A stretch of DNA of 64,000 nt from Aurelia coerulea (lineage: Eukaryota > Cnidaria > Scyphozoa > Semaeostomeae > Ulmaridae): contig CM076959.1 of assembly GCA_039566865.1 (NCBI GenBank), forward strand, positions 12,383,501-12,447,500. Reading direction: 5' to 3'. The translations under genes and the position numbers were made by a program. Of the stretch, positions 41,728 to 53,215 are shown piece by piece. Under the pieces are notes generated by a model. The model made no database searches. It was given only the letters and a program-made list of their open reading frames with translations, and had not been told where the DNA came from. Each line of letters starts with the position of its first letter. Position 1 is the first letter of the stretch.

Positions 41728-43087
41728 TAATAGACCATTCTGACATTTGAAAAAAGGGTCTGGGGAGAGCAATATTTTTCTGGTAAATGGCTGCCACAGG
41801 GCTTTCACGAACGATAAATTTAATTCTACAAATCTATTGGTTTCAAATTCACGATCAAAAATAAGGAAATAAACTGCCCAAAATGTACATGAAAAGCTGT
41901 CTTATGACCCATAGGCCTTGTAACAGAAGGGAGACTCTCTCCAACCCAGACCTCGAATCAAACGGCTTTTTGCGTCTGGCGGGAAAGCGGGAAAGTATTC
42001 GTCATTCTTTCTGTTTACCAGAATAAACGAAGCAAGTTGAAAAGTTGCAGCAGATTTAGGTTCATGAAGAAATCGTGGAGATAATGATTTATTTCTGAGT
42101 TGGGCATTCTGGAAAGATACAAATTCAGTATTGCGAGAAATAATGTCTCGACCCGTGAATATATTGCTTCAAGCAGCGGCTTTTTACGAAGTTTCTTTTG
42201 CCTTGAAAATTGATGTGACTCGCAAAGAACTTTACAGGTCCATTTACGAATCCCAGCGTACTGTAGAAGAAACTGCAAGGGCAGGTAAGTCATATCTTCT
42301 TTGTTGAACTTCTTCATGTCACAATTCACTTATCAATAAAATTCAAGACTGTTTACTATTTAGATTGTTCTGCTTGACAGGAAGATATTGCTCAATTGCC
42401 ACTACCTATATAAAAGTACAGCAAGACCATCATCGGTGGCTTCTCTGCCCTGTTTACTGGAAAATATTGTGACATATGGCAAGCAGTTTATGCAAAAAAG
42501 GAACTCTAAATTTCAACTCACCTGTGCTGTGAAAATAAAAGTTCTTGTTCTTTCTATATGTTGTCTAATAAACTCCTTCCTTCCGATATCATCATGAATT
42601 TGCAAGATTTGTTTTGAAACAAAAAAATCTTCAAACACAACACAAACGCGTATCAAATGCTGTCAAGCAAGATTCCACACAATCCTGAATTCATACCTTT
42701 TCCAGTCTACGCATCTCATAGCGACACAACTATAGTTCTAAGGTTTCGTTGCAAGACTTTCATCTTGCACTTGTAGCAAGACTTGCTTCGTTTATTTTGG
42801 TAAGCAGAAAGAATGACGAATACTTTCCCACCAAACGCAAAAAGCCGTTGGATCCGAGGTCTGGGCTGGAGAGAGAGTCTCCCTTTTGTTACGAGGGTTA
42901 TGGATCATAAGACAGCTTTTCAGGTACATTTGGGCAATTTATTTCCCTAGTTTTTGATCGTGAATTTGAAATCAATATTTTTGTAGAGTTTAACTTATCG
43001 TTCGTGAAAGCCCTGTGGCAGCCATTTACCAGAAAGATATTGCTCTCCCCAGACCCTTTTTTCAAATGTCAAAATGGTCTATTAGAT
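41728..43087. mobile_element. 1.36-kb foldback element, arms about 310 bp
   Basis: The left arm (about 41728-42038) is repeated inverted at about 42771-43087. Shared blocks are TGGTCTATTA, CTGGGGAGAGCAATAT, TGGCTGCCACAGGGCTTTCA, AAGCTGTCTTATGA and CGGCTTTTTGCG. The unique centre of about 730 bp encodes nothing recognisable. Arms differ by roughly 10% and small indels. Confidence 0.85.
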
Positions 43088-43277
43088 CAAAGCTCGCCTT
43101 TTCGAAGCGAAGAAGCAAAGTTCGAAACGATGTTCGAAGCGACGTTCGACTTTTCTTTCGATGCTCGAAGGATGGAAGAAGCTCGATTTTTCTTCATATC
43201 TCTCGTAAGATTTTAGTCTCTGTTTTGAATCTGTTTGGTCGTGAGTCCTTGTATGAGTGAAAATAAAAACCTCAGAT

Positions 43278-43823
43278 TAAGGGACAGGGCAAAATTTATG
43301 ATATTACATGGCCGGCGGAGAACAAAAATTCTTGCAAAAAAATCTGCTCACCCTGTATGTAATTATTGCCAAAAAACCAACTGCCCGTCACCCTTTCCTT
43401 AAAAAATGTATTTGCCCCGTATTTATGAACAACAAATGTTGTATCGTACCACCGATGAATTAGCCAAAGACCATAACATAATCAATTCTTGCCTTTACGA
43501 GACTTTGTCAACGAAGAAATCAACTTTGAAGATGAAGAGAAATGACTGATGAATCGTTCTTGCAAGTAACTGACAAGGACATTTTGCGTCATGTTCATAC
43601 ACATCCTTCCAAGCATTTCTCAACTTGCATGATCCACAATTTTGGCCTCAAAATTAGCCATTTGATATTTCAAACTTCATCTTGAGCTTATAAAAAGGTA
43701 CTGCCCCGTTCATATTTGCTTTGTAAAAAGTGTTGACCTAGTTCTGTACAAGCTACAAAAAAGTAGTTGCCCCGTTACGTTTTGCACCGGCCATGTTATA
43801 AAATAAACTTTGCACTGTCCCTA
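43278..43823. mobile_element. MITE with TAAGGGACAGGGCAAA ends
   Basis: The left end TAAGGGACAGGGCAAAATTT...ACATGGCCGG and the inverted right end TAGGGACAGTGCAAAGTTTA...ACATGGCCGG agree over about 40 bp. The interior has degenerate internal copies of GCCCCGT/GCCCCGTTA (about 43415, 43704, 43772). No ORF; target duplication uncertain. Confidence 0.75.
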
Positions 43824-44094
43824 AAAACGTTGAACGAATACAAGGAATCACGTCGTTAGTCTATCCCAAGGCACCATTGATTAAAATCGGCAATATGATA
43901 TCCATTTGAGCTCATTGTTTAACAGAAATTGAAGTGTTGGCAGGAAACCGTAATTTCACCAAAAATCGAAGAACCAAGATTGCGACGATAATCATTTTAT
44001 ATTTCATTTCAAAGTCCAGAGAGCAGAGACAAAGACAAATTCAGTTTGACATTTCCATAAGATGTTGAGTTGACATTATTCGACGGATCCAGTG

Positions 44095-44760
44095 ATAAAA
44101 AAAAAAATAATTAATTGTAAGACTAAGGCATGTTTTTGTTTTACGTTTCGAAGCAAACGCTGTGCTTCATCTTCAGAATACAGATTTTCAAAAGCACGAG
44201 GCTATATTTATATGCATAGAGACAAACAACAAACTAAAGTGCGTAATTACAATTCCTACGTGAAAAGTAAAGAGGGGGGCAAGCCCAAAGGACAATAACT
44301 AAAATAAAACTAACGGAATGGAGGACTGCTGGGAATTAAGTGAAGGACGATCGCGCAAAATTAGTAGACTTTCATGAATGAGTAAATCAAAATCGTTGTT
44401 AGCTCTGTCCAACACCAAGAAATCTTCTAACGACGCGGCATGACCTGATTGGTTGATGTGGTCCCAGATGGCAGAAGGACTTACATTGATTTTCTGACCT
44501 GCTTTATTGATTCCCAAATGCTCTCTGCAGCGTGTAATCAAATGACGAGATGTTTTTCCAAAGTACGAGTCATTGCAGCCAGGACACTGAAACTTGTAAA
44601 CAACTGAGGAGCGTATGAGAGTTGGAAAGCGGTTTTTAAATGGAAAAAATGATTGAATGCGTTTTGGGGATCGAAAAATAACCTGAAGTTTAATACCCGG
44701 ATAACATTGCTTAATTATTCTACATATTCTAGTTTTAATCTGCAAACTATACCTTTAAAC
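44095..44760 (-). mobile_element. Penelope-like retroelement, 3' remnant
   Basis: Contains the GIY-YIG endonuclease part of a Penelope-like element and its 3' UTR. On the minus strand, CTGAAGATGAAGCACAGCGT precedes TTTGCTTCGAAACG. This GATGAAGC...CGAAACG hairpin region is typical of the 3' side of such elements. The RT part is absent, so the copy is 5' truncated. An A-rich tract ends it at about 44098. Confidence 0.75.
44299..44745 (-). pseudogene. Penelope-like GIY-YIG endonuclease domain
   Basis: 148 codons. The core VVYKFQCPGCNDSYFGKTSR carries the Cys-x2-Cys insertion and the 'Y-x-G-K-T' variant of GIY-YIG found in Penelope elements. It is followed by RCREHLG, the SAIWDHINQSGH helix, and HESLLILRDRPSLN with the catalytic Glu. 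The domain nicks target DNA for retroelement insertion. The open frame is intact here, but the reverse transcriptase upstream is missing, so the copy cannot move alone. Confidence 0.82.
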
Positions 44761-44969
44761 TCATTGTTTATATCATATGCTCATCATTTATTTACATCAG
44801 TTTTTCATTGTTTCATATAAACCCCTAACTGATGAAAATGCTCTAAAATGCCTTTAAATTATTCAAGACGATTAATAGAACAAAATTTTAGGAAAAGTCT
44901 CAAAGTTCCAACTGAGGGCACTGAATCAAATCATCGTTGCTGTGGGCACTTTGTGCCCGCCGGTGGTAA

Positions 44970-46474
44970 AGCATAGGAATCATTTGTCGTACATAGCCGA
45001 GTGCTCATGGCCCATGGCCGAAACCGCCAAGCCTCATTTTCACGGACCAATCAGGTGGCGAATAAGCGAAGAATTCAAAAGAAACCTGTGAAGATTTTTC
45101 TAAATTATACCTACCTTCATAAAATGCAACCAGGACAAAAAACTGCTGGAAATTTCCCGAATTTTTTTTAAGAAATCTACTCTCCATATGTTTGGGCACA
45201 AAAGTGTGGATGCCGGTCAGAATATCTCCAGTTTTCGCGGAGTTATAGCGCCTCAAGCTCACCACCGTTGTACTTTTTCAGCGTTTCTGGGCTTCCAGCA
45301 TTCTAAGTACAGCATTCGTTTTTAAAAAGTCTTCTAAAACACATCTCAAACATCACTAATTCCTATGAAGGCAATATCGTGGGCTTGGGAACCTTTTCTT
45401 GCTTCGCAGAAGAGCAAATCTGACCTGCTTCCTTGTGTGTCCGGAATATGGCCTTGTTCCAAAATGTGCTAAATCACGTTTTTGGCTAAGAAATTCCAAT
45501 GGTACCTACCTTTTTTCGTTTGGTTAAGGTATCCTTTAGCTCTTTGCATTTACCAGACTGTGGTTGGTCTCCATTTAACGATTTTCTTGCACAAAAAAGG
45601 CAGCAAATACCACGATAAACGTCCATACCTGTGTTTCTTATCTCAAACACTGATCGATGATTATACTGATTACATGAGTCTCAGTTTTGCATATTGAATT
45701 GAATGATGTTATGAGTGAATGACTGAGTTTGAAGCCATAACATCCTCCAATCAAATGCGTAAAACTGAGACTCATGTAGTGAATCTAATCATCGATGAGT
45801 GTTTGAGATACACAGCTATTGACGTTTCTCGTCGCAGTTTCTGCCTTCTTTGTGCAAGAAAATCGTTAAATGGAGACCAAACACAGTCTGGTTGACATTC
45901 ATATGTAAAGGATGCTTTAACCAAACGAAAAAAGGTAGGTACCATTGAAATTTCTAAGCCGAAACACAATTTAGCACATTTTTGGAATTAGGCCATATTC
46001 CGGACACCCAAGGAAGCAGGTCAGATTTGCTCTTCTGCGAAGCAAGAAAAGGTTCCCAAGCCAACGGTATTGCCTTGATAGGAATTAGTGATGTTTGAAT
46101 TGTATTTTAGAAGACTTTTTAAGAATGAATGATGTGCTTAGAATGCTGGAAGCCCAGAAACGCTGAAAACGGACAAAGGTGGCGAGTTTGAAGCGCTATA
46201 ACTCCGCGAAAACTGGAGATATTTTGACCGGCATCCAAACTTTTGTGCCCAATCATCTGGAGGGAAGATTTCTAAAAAAAATTCGGGAAATTTCCAGCAG
46301 TTTTTGTCCTGGTTGCGTTTTATGAAGGTAGGTATAATTTAGAAAAATCTTCACAGATTTCTTTTGAATTCTTCGCTTATTCGCCGCCTGATTGGTCCGT
46401 GAAAATGAGGCTTGGTGGTTTCGGCCATGGGCCACGAGCATTCAGCTATGTACGACGAATGATTCCTATGCTCG
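44970..46474. mobile_element. 1.5-kb palindrome around a small MITE-like core
   Basis: The left arm 44970-45672 is repeated inverted at 45777-46474. Outer ends are AGCATAGGAATCATTTGTCG and its partner; inner blocks include GGAAATTTCCCGAATTTTTT and AAATGGAGACCAAACACAGT-like sequence. Divergence is about 10%. Mirror-image open frames on both strands are duplicates with no known domain. The centre is the 104-bp hairpin 45673-45776. Confidence 0.88.
45673..45776. mobile_element. 104-bp hairpin at the palindrome centre
   Basis: CATGAGTCTCAGTTTT is inverted as AAAACTGAGACTCATG at the right end, and internal bases (ATTGAATTGAATGATG) are partly repeated. It shares ends with the 59-bp hairpin at 41546-41604. 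Whether it is part of the palindrome or inserted in its loop cannot be told. Confidence 0.7.
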
Positions 46475-46869
46475 GTACTAATAGGGTTAAAATGATAAAG
46501 TATCACGTCCTAAGATAAAGCTTCTTACTTGAGTCTAGAATATTGTGCTTTGAGATCAAAATTTATTGAATGTAGATTGAAAGTTGAATACCAACATGTA
46601 AAAGGTGTTTCTATCGCTCTCACGCCTTATCATGCCTGATGCTGTGCATGCTTATGAATTCAAAGGATGTCAAGTCATTTTGTGATTTGTTTAGCAAGTA
46701 AAAATATCTGTTTGCTCTATTTGTGATATATAAATTTCTTCCTCGACTTTTATTTCCGATCTACAGAAAGCAAAATAGCTCCATAAATGAGAAACTACGT
46801 AGCCAATGGCTGTAGCATAAAGAATCTACTTCTTTCTTCAAAGGAGAACATCACCATTTTCCACTAAGT

Positions 46870-46942
46870 GCTACAATTAGCCTAGCCTGATTCACAAACC
46901 AAACGAGAACTCGTTTGGTCTGTGAATCAGGCTACAATTAGC
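46870..46942. mobile_element. 50-bp hairpin element with flanking direct repeat
   Basis: The palindrome 46884-46933 (AGCCTGATTCACAAACCAAA, loop, inverted partner) is almost perfect. GCTACAATTAGC occurs on both sides (46870-46881 and 46931-46942), suggesting a target duplication of 11-12 bp. Its tips AGCCTG/CAGGCT match the 66-bp hairpin at 20795. Confidence 0.72.
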
Positions 46943-47153
46943 ACCAGTCTCCCCTATGATGCTTTTTGTTTCGCAAGACCATTTCTGACTGTAACTTAAG
47001 TAATATATTGCTTCCAACAGCAACTGCCAAGCTTCTTCAGAGAAAAACATACCTTCATATCAACATCTATAGTTGATCCTTCGCAAATAGACACAATTGA
47101 ACAGTGAACTGGAAGCGGCTCAAATTATACCACAACAGTCTACAAATTGAATC

Positions 47154-47916
47154 ATGCAGCAGCTCAGTTATATGTCAAGTGCTATAGCCAATACTTCATC
47201 CAAAACTGATATGCTGAACATAACTTCATCCAACGAGCAAGTAGTTCCAGCTAAGCTCAAGTCTACCCACTTTAACGTGGTTTGTATGGCGTGTTTTCTT
47301 TGCCTTGTTATCGTCATTACAGTGTCCGGTAACAGTTTTGCATTGGTTGTCTTTCGGCTATCTAGAAAACTACGTAACGTTGCAAGCTATTTCATCATCA
47401 ATCGGTGCATATCAGATTTGTTTGTTGCTCTGTTTTCCATGCCGTTTTGGATCTCCTACCTACTAACTGGTTGGCCTAGCAGGAAAAGTGGAGCTGTTTA
47501 CACGATTTGGATTTGCTTTGATATCTTTTATGGAACATGGTCGATCATTAGCCTGGCAGTGATGAGCATCGAGCGTTGTGTCTGCATCGTCCATCCTGAT
47601 AAATATGAAAAACTTCTCACAAAACACAGAGCTTGGCTGGCAGTGTCTTTCGTTCTCGGCTACAGTACATTTACATCTGCTTTGGGATATGTCCAGATCT
47701 CATTGAAAGACCCCACGGTCTCAGTTGGAATTTTTTTGTTTGCCTATGTTGTCCCTGTGCTCATAAAGATGTTCACGTGTCGACAAATCTACAAAGAGGC
47801 TGAAAGACAACACCAGATAACCATGCAAGAGGCAAGGGTTAGGCAGCACCTCTGCCAACAGCAAGAGATCAAGACTTCTGATTCCTGCATTGTTCAGTCT
47901 TTGTCTAAAAACAAAC
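47154..47916 (+). CDS. Class A (rhodopsin-like) GPCR, first coding exon, TM1-TM5
   Basis: A plasma-membrane receptor fragment. Residues 1-37 form a glycosylated N-tail (NTS at 13, NIT at 22). TM1 has Asn60 in VSGNSFALVVF, and TM2 has Asp88 in ISDLFVALFSMPF. TM3 ends with ERC (140-142) in place of DRY, followed by IVHPDKY as in aminergic-type loop 2. TM4 contains Trp161, and TM5 has Pro201 in AYVVPVLIK. A basic third loop follows. At 47916 the exon meets GTAAGT in phase 1, so TM6-TM7 should be on another exon, which I do not find downstream; reading through gives a short tail and a stop at 47949. Ligand unknown; amine-like receptors are the nearest impression. It may be partial or a pseudogene. 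Confidence 0.82.
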
Positions 47917-47951
47917 GTAAGTTATTACAGAAATACTATATCTGCTGTTGA

Positions 47952-48656
47952 TCTATGAAGGACTACCAACTTTAACAATACCCACTCCCTCCTCCCACGT
48001 CTCAGTACCCCGGCACTATATATTCGGGCGATTTGACGGGTAAGATTAATGAAGGAATATCTCTGGACAAGATATGTGAATCTCTCCGCTAACGTTCAGC
48101 AAAAATTGCAGCATTTACATCATTCAAAGAGAGTAGCACGTGCCAGGCAGGCTACTTCTATATGCATATGTATATAATGTGAGTTCCAAAATCTCCGGCA
48201 AAGGGTATCCTAGAGCCAAGCATTCTACGACATAGATTCCTAAAAATAAAGTAGTTTTTTCATGGAAGTCAGAAAATGCCAAATTAAGTGTATCAATCCA
48301 TGAAACTGAATAAAGAACTTTTTGGTAGCTTAATATTTCTTAGATAGTAATAAGCAGAGCATGTAGGTTTGCTGTGCTGACTGCTCCAGGCATGCCATTT
48401 CTAAAAAACTGACACAAAGTTGGCCATAACCATTGCTTATGTGTGTGTGTGTCATCTTATTTTATTTCGAAAAAAAAGATTGACACAAATGCCTTCTAAA
48501 GGTATGAAATAAGAGAAGCTAATCAATTTCGAAAATATTTATAACTATAAAAATATACAATATAACTAATCTAATTAAATTGCCATACTGTTTCAATAAT
48601 ACTATTTCATGGATCTTTTATTCTAATTACTTTTGATCGATATTGTGTTTTTCAAA
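47952..48656. other. No second GPCR exon seen
   Basis: Searched by eye for a TM6 'F-x-x-C-W-x-P-F' exon on the + strand without success. A short (GT)n at about 48441 is the only simple feature. Confidence 0.4.
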
Positions 48657-48980
48657 TTAACATGCGTTGCAGTTGCATTGCATTCCACCCCATTGTTTTA
48701 TCAATCTCTTAAAAATGTGTATATTTTGAGCAGACTTCATTTCATTCGGGAGTCCATTCCATATTTGAGGCCCTAAGGCTCTTAGGCTATTAGTACCAAA
48801 ATTCGTTTGATTAGGTCTATGATGTAACAGATGATGTGGATTTCTCTGAGAGCGACTCAGATTTGCAGATGATTTGAAAGAAAATATGTTTTGCATAAAA
48901 CAGGATTTAGTTGCTTCATAGTTTTGTAGATTTCGATACAAAGAGCTCTTAAACGAGAAACGTGCACATAATTTTTACCT
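48657..48980 (-). pseudogene. LINE RT C-terminal tail, frameshifted
   Basis: On the minus strand one frame reads RLRALCIEIYKTMKQLNP (about 48980-48905). Another carries on with KSSANLSRSQRNPHHLLHHR, TNFGTNSLRALGPQIWNGLP and IHIFKRLIKQW to the stop at 48657. 'R-x-L-x-I-E-I-Y-K-T...L-N-P' followed by 'G-x-x-I-W-N-x-L-P' is a LINE tail. One frameshift near 48900; no catalytic part. Confidence 0.75.
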
Positions 48981-49508
48981 GATTTGGTCAATAACTTATG
49001 TCAGCATGTTTCTTTGAATGGCCAAGAAATGCGGCAAAATTTCCGAAAATCAAGAAAGATGCGATGCAATCACACTTGGAGTAAAATTTCCATCCAACGT
49101 GAGACTTATAATAAAATACATCAAATAACAATATACTGCAAAAGAAATTTGCAAAATACTGCTCCTTATTCTGACCTTTTTCGAGAAATTTCTGATTTTA
49201 AAACTTGCCATTTTGACGAGGTCAGTCCTGAAAAATTGTCTCCCTCCCTTTAGTTGTCAGAATATTTCAATGAAGCTTTAAGAGTGAGAACACAATAGGT
49301 GGCTCAAACAGTCAGAAATTTTCATTGCCATAAACTTTCTCCTTGCAAAGTTATTGGAAGAAATCCATTAAGGGGCAAATTTGTCCTCCCCAATCAAAAC
49401 AGAGTCAAGGTAGAAGTATCTGTTAAATTTATTCACAAATTTTATGACTATTAATTTGCAGGCTTCTCAAGGCGACTATCTGGAGAAAAGCCATATATTT
49501 GAGGCACG
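48981..49508. other. No recognisable feature
   Basis: AT-rich. An 89-codon open frame at 48984-49253 resembles nothing I know and is probably chance. Confidence 0.45.
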
Positions 49509-50746
49509 TAGAGTGACATCGCCCCATTTGAGCACCCTTTGAATAAAATGCAATGGATTTTCCCAAGCAAGTTATTTCAAAAATGTAGCGAACTTACAAC
49601 GAAGAGGTTCCTTCACCTGTGCGATAGGTTGCTTTTAAGGGCAGCATCATCCGAGCTTTCTTTCTTCTTAGCCAGCGCCTTAATATAAACATGCAGCAGT
49701 CTACACGGCCTATTTCTCCAAAATTCGCCCTTTTGAGCACCCCCGCTTCTATCATATTTCTCCAACAATTATCCATAGAAAATATCGCCATTAGCCATTT
49801 TCGTTGAATTTAAAGCAGTTCGCCCTTCAATAACCTCAAAAATGTACAGTATCTGTAATGCAGCCGATTACCACTCCTTCCTTCATGCAACTTTTAGTCA
49901 TTAACCAAGGGAGGGGTATTTCTCTGTTTCGAAAAAAGCTAACGAGATTTTTTAAAACAATAGGATTTTTGAGATCTTTTAAGGATATTTCTTGAATATA
50001 AAATGATTTCTTATGAAAGGCGTACGAGACTTTCATAGATTGACATGATGGCTTCGCAGAGAATTTTAGTATTACGGGGTGCTAAAAAGGGCGACAACTG
50101 ATAATCTAATTTTCTTCCTAGTCACAATCCCCTGGAACACAAACTGAAAGCAGGATCTTGTCAATTCCTTTCTAAACATAATCTGGAGAGGCATTTGTGG
50201 CATGCGATGTTCATTTGCGGTAAAACTTAAACTTTTCACGGAGTAAAATAAAACCACCTCCTTGTTGGGGAGATGAAGTGCCGACCCTATTGCTCGGATA
50301 CATAGTGTTCCAGCGTTGTTGTGAGCTAATGGACGCTGGGGCTCACGTTGTCATCTGCATCGCTGCCTTTGATTCTTCCCTTGTTTTCAACGGTCAGGCT
50401 AATTTGCATCTTACATAAGTCATAAATGAAGTATGTGATCTGGATCTTCTTTAGGGGATCCCTTGAGGCTCACAACTTAGCCTGCTCGTATTCCCAACAA
50501 AAGACGAGGGAAAATTCAAAGGCACTTACAATTTCATTCAAAAAAGGCTAATTTGCAAAATTTGCCATAAATACGCTTATGCATGAATGTCAAGGAAAAT
50601 TAGCAGGAGTCCAATCAATGGCATCAGCAAACTATTTTCGCGGTTTTTTGGTTGTAGCTAGGTCCAAGCAGTTTCTATTTTGAATTCACTCAAAGCGGTA
50701 AAAGAGGCAAATATTCAGGGTGCCCATTTGGGGCGACGCCGCTCTA
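49509..50746. mobile_element. MITE of the GAGTGGCGTCGCCC family, TA-flanked
   Basis: 1238 bp. The left end TAGAGTGACATCGCCCCATT continues TGAGCACCCTTTGAAT. The right end inverted reads TAGAGCGGCGTCGCCCCAAA then TGGGCACCCTGAAT. Both termini start with TA. Internal degenerate copies of the end occur near 49728-49745 and 50077-50096. The shorter relative at 7024-8083 shares GAG-x-GCGTCRCCCA. No transposase. Confidence 0.78.
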
Positions 50747-50964
50747 ATCAATTACCCAATTAGTATTTCTTCCTTTGGCAACCATTGTAAATTTACCAAT
50801 ACCTCATTGTAAAATAACAGTATACCATTGTCAACAGACAATAACTTGAACAACCAACCTTTTCGATGTTTCCGCAGCCTTTGATATTTCAATGAACATG
50901 TCAATCAAAGCTTCCACAAGCGATGCAAATTCAATAAACATGCCAGTGGAAACAATACCCTTAA

Positions 50965-51890
50965 GGTTACTGTATCCCTTCAGTGACCACTCACGGTGTT
51001 TTCTCTCTTGATTATCACACCCGCGACATAACACGTATAAACTATACATCATTCGATTCGTCATTAAATAGGGAGTATTTACGAGCCAAAAAGAATACAA
51101 ATATCCGAAAATTGGGCGTTATACATCCGAAAACATGAAAATCGGACCTTCCCCCCTTCTAAAACCTCCCTGTCCCCCCAGATATGTTTCATTTAAATCT
51201 CAATGAGATTTTTGCGTTCTCAACACATTAATCTAGCAAAGTTTGTCTCAAATTTCTTTTGAATGCCTTAGCTTCAGAATAATTAATAAAACAATTTTGC
51301 CCCTCGCTCACTGGCCTCGTTTTGAGATTCATTCAAATGTTAAATTTGGACCATGCAATTTTTCTCAAAAGTGAGACACACTTTGGTCCCCCTATACCTT
51401 TTCTCTCTGTCTGCCAAATTTCCGCCAATTATATCAAGCTGTTGGGTACAGGGAGCTGTATGAATACCCATTGGTTGCTGAAAAATTGATTTCGAGAAAA
51501 GCGCTGAAACAGTTTCTTAGCGTACAGTTCCACTGTTGAAAATGATTAACTTCAATCTGTCCACAAGAGTAAACAGAGTAATCCTGTATGTATTTAGTGC
51601 AGAGTTTACAATGACATAATTGGTATTATAACCGCAAAATCCATTCAACAGGAAATCAAAGGCACTTGAAACCTTTAACCTTTCGTTCTCAAATAATCCT
51701 CGTCATGTAAACAGCATTTTCCTAGCAGAAATTACCTTACTTTAAATTGCTTATAATTCGCTGAAAAATAAAGTAGAATTCCTTGAAATTATTATAAATT
51801 GTAGGTAGATGTGTGTGCTATCCAATGATCTAAAAATCCAAAAATTGATCGGAAAAAAACTTTTTATCGTCCTGAAGGGATACAGTAACC
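50965..51890. mobile_element. MITE flanked by TTAA (piggyBac-like target)
   Basis: 926 bp. GGTTACTGTATCCCTTCAG at the left is exactly inverted at the right (CTGAAGGGATACAGTAACC). Both sides carry TTAA (50961-50964 and 51891-51894), the target duplication of piggyBac-type transposases. The interior is non-coding, although a chance 89-codon frame crosses the left end. Assignment to piggyBac rests only on TTAA. Confidence 0.8.
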
Positions 51891-51894
51891 TTAA

Positions 51895-52610
51895 ATGCAT
51901 AGCTGCAAGTTGAAATGAGACTTCTGAAAACTATTTTTCACTTTGAATTTCCTGACACTATAATTGCAAAACGTTTCAAAATTATATCAATAGCTGCAAA
52001 ATTAGAATTTTAGCAAACTTTTTTCATGCAAGGGGTGTATTTACCCCCTTTAAGTACTGCTACTTAGACGAACTACAGTGAAGCTAAAGGGAACACGGGG
52101 GCGCAGAGAAGCCACACCAAGCGGGCCTAGTTGGTTGTAAATTCTGAAGATAGTGAACGATTTCAGCCAGAAAGAATTCTGAAATATCATTGGAAGCAAA
52201 AGGCTTCCAGTGTAATTATAAAACCTCCTCTAAATTCATATTTTTAAAGTGGATGTTAACGCATTTTGGATATGTTGTAGAGAGAAAAAGTTTGCATTGA
52301 ATAATTAAAATCAGAGCTTCGTGCCTTATCCGTACGGATGACACAGCTGCTGACGTGAATGTTAATATTTCCAAGTTTTTTGTAACCTAAATCGTGACGT
52401 CACTAGTAAATGGCGCATAATTTAGCAAAATATCATCGAGTTTCGGGATCTATACAAAAAACTGACTCAAAGCAATTTAATTCATCGGAACCCTGACCTG
52501 ACATCTGATATGAGACAGCATCTGGTAAAATATCCAGTAACTTTTAATTGTTCGTAGTGTGAATGTATACAGGTCAACGTCTTTATATATTGGCCATGGG
52601 GTAGTCATTG
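51895..52610. other. No gene; left flank of the Gypsy element
   Basis: AT-rich, nothing recognised. The last bases, with CAGGTCAACG and CCATGGGG (about 52570-52602), resemble the inverted-repeat flank at 62600-62630, which may be the empty-site counterpart. Confidence 0.4.
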
Positions 52611-52836
52611 TGTAATAGCCCTGCCCGGCGCATTAGAGCTATACATTTAAATAAAAAGAACACAAACTTCGGAGAATCTTCACTCGCTATTTCATCATGA
52701 TTTACACACATATATCGTGCTCGCAGTTCATAAGCGTTCTCTTGACTTCTCTTGAATCGTCTGATCCTCTCATTCAAATCAGGGGGTCGCGTTATAAACA
52801 ATTAGTACAATCAAGTTTATTTCTTAGATTTCCACA
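52611..52836 (-). repeat. 3' LTR of the Gypsy element
   Basis: Matches 60386-60611 over about 215 bases. It shares GCCCTGCCCGGCGCATTAGA, AATAAAAAGAACACAAACTT and GGTCGCGTTATAAACAATTA. On the element strand it starts TGTGGAAATC and ends ATTACA. Confidence 0.9.
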
Positions 52837-53215
52837 CTCTCCCCCATTTGAAGAAATGTTGTCTTCAACATTGACATAAATCGGCATAAATGCAGTCAAT
52901 CTTTTCCAATATTTCAGTAATAATCATTCCAATATTCATTTCAGCTGGATTGCGCGCATAATCCAACTCAGTTCAGTTCACAGCATTTAATAAACGATAA
53001 TTCGATCGTAGCAAATTGCATACTTAGACTGGAACAATATTCCATAGTTAATGTAACGAAGTTCTTTCCGATTTTCAAAATACGATAATATAATGTGACT
53101 TCAGTCTTTGGCGACGTAAGTCTAAGGTCTTTAAAACGAAATGAGTATAACGATTTTCAATCCAATAATGACGAGTCCTTTCTCAACGAAACATGAGCAT
53201 AAAACGAGTATCTTC

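Noticed and set aside
45005..46441. Possible gene pair in the 45-46.4 kb region
   Set aside because: Mirror-image frames from a 1.5-kb palindrome; no recognisable domain.
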